Assembly (NCBI GenBank): GCA_902476645.1
Contig: CABSEG010000019.1
Location: 1 to 40,450, forward strand
Reading direction: 5' to 3'
Origin: an uncultured Lachnospiraceae bacterium
GTDB lineage: Bacteria > Bacillota > Clostridia > Lachnospirales > Lachnospiraceae
DNA: 40,450 bases
In this document: positions 40,346 through 40,450 of the stretch, piece by piece
Numbering within the stretch: position 1 is the stretch's first letter
Layout: each line of letters begins with the position of its first letter
Notes under the pieces: generated by a model
Database searches by the model: none
Seen by the model: only the letters and a program-made list of their open reading frames with translations
Told to the model about the DNA's origin: nothing
Program-made: the position numbers and the translations under genes

Positions 40346-40450
40346 ATGTCGTTGAAACCAGGAAAGAGAGCCTTGGCACTGCTGATGGCTTTGCTCTTAC
40401 TGATGTGTGGTTGTATCACTCAGGTAGACGCAGCCCCATTTTATGAAGGG
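40346..40450 (+). CDS. Secreted protein, only signal peptide in window
   Basis: An open frame of 35 codons running off the end, not long enough to identify. It begins MSLKPGKRALALLMALLLLM and has a hydrophobic core, a Cys pair (CGC) and a probable cleavage site after VDAA, before PFYEG. AAGGGAGGA lies directly upstream of the ATG, a strong ribosome binding site. A lipoprotein is less likely because the lipobox pattern is imperfect. Product unknown. Confidence 0.75.
   Translation, partial: MSLKPGKRALALLMALLLLMCGCITQVDAAPFYEG

Overview
The window reads as a chromosomal segment of a spore-forming-type Clostridia, most likely a gut Lachnospiraceae. The S4, RpoA and expanded L17 sequences, the dcw cluster without ftsA, the Etf/lactate-dehydrogenase operon and the YesM/YesN-type regulators all fit, but the genus cannot be fixed from sequence alone. 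There are no tRNA or rRNA genes, no insertion sequences, no CRISPR array and no obvious transferred island. No stretch longer than about 300 bases lacks a gene.

Region 1 (1-2676) is the end of the large ribosomal-protein operon: rpsK (5' end outside the window), rpsD, rpoA and rplQ, closed by two hairpins. Region 2 (2717-8109) holds a secreted 1348-residue GH3 glycosidase with four FIVAR-like repeats and a C-terminal dockerin, then a lipoprotein with a trigger-factor-type FKBP domain. Region 3 (8055-13450) is a signalling block: YesN-type response regulator, YesM-type histidine kinase, a membrane-tethered sugar-binding-like protein, and a LytTR regulator whose receiver has Asn at the phosphoacceptor position. 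Region 4, on the minus strand (18776 down to 13474), is one operon: etfB, ferredoxin-fused etfA, a GlcD-type FAD dehydrogenase, a YkvI-like membrane protein and an SGNH hydrolase. It probably encodes a flavin-bifurcating 2-hydroxyacid (lactate-like) oxidation system.

Region 5 (18824-33289) begins with nfo, then the division and cell-wall cluster: mraZ, rsmH, ftsL, ftsI, a second class B PBP (SpoVD-like), mraY, murD, ftsW, murA, ftsQ and ftsZ. The mraZ promoter is followed by three AGTGGT boxes spaced exactly 10 bp apart, a probable MraZ operator. mraY and ftsZ have their own good promoters. Region 6 has galE, then a five-gene envelope operon (34596-40095): two paralogous single-pass proteins flanking a small signal-peptide/TM protein and an NlpC/P60 plus 3D-domain hydrolase, followed by a DivIVA-like coiled-coil protein. 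The window ends in the signal peptide of another secreted protein.

The strongest leads for something undescribed are two. (a) The envelope operon next to the dcw cluster appears to be an uncharacterised wall-remodelling or division module. (b) An architecture recurs three times (8065-8109, 12653-12689, 24080-24128) in which a long hairpin carries a TATAAT box in or at the edge of its loop. Read-through RNA would contain the whole hairpin, while RNA started at that box would carry only the 3' arm. At 24080-24128 the same stem also covers the ribosome binding site of the second PBP gene.
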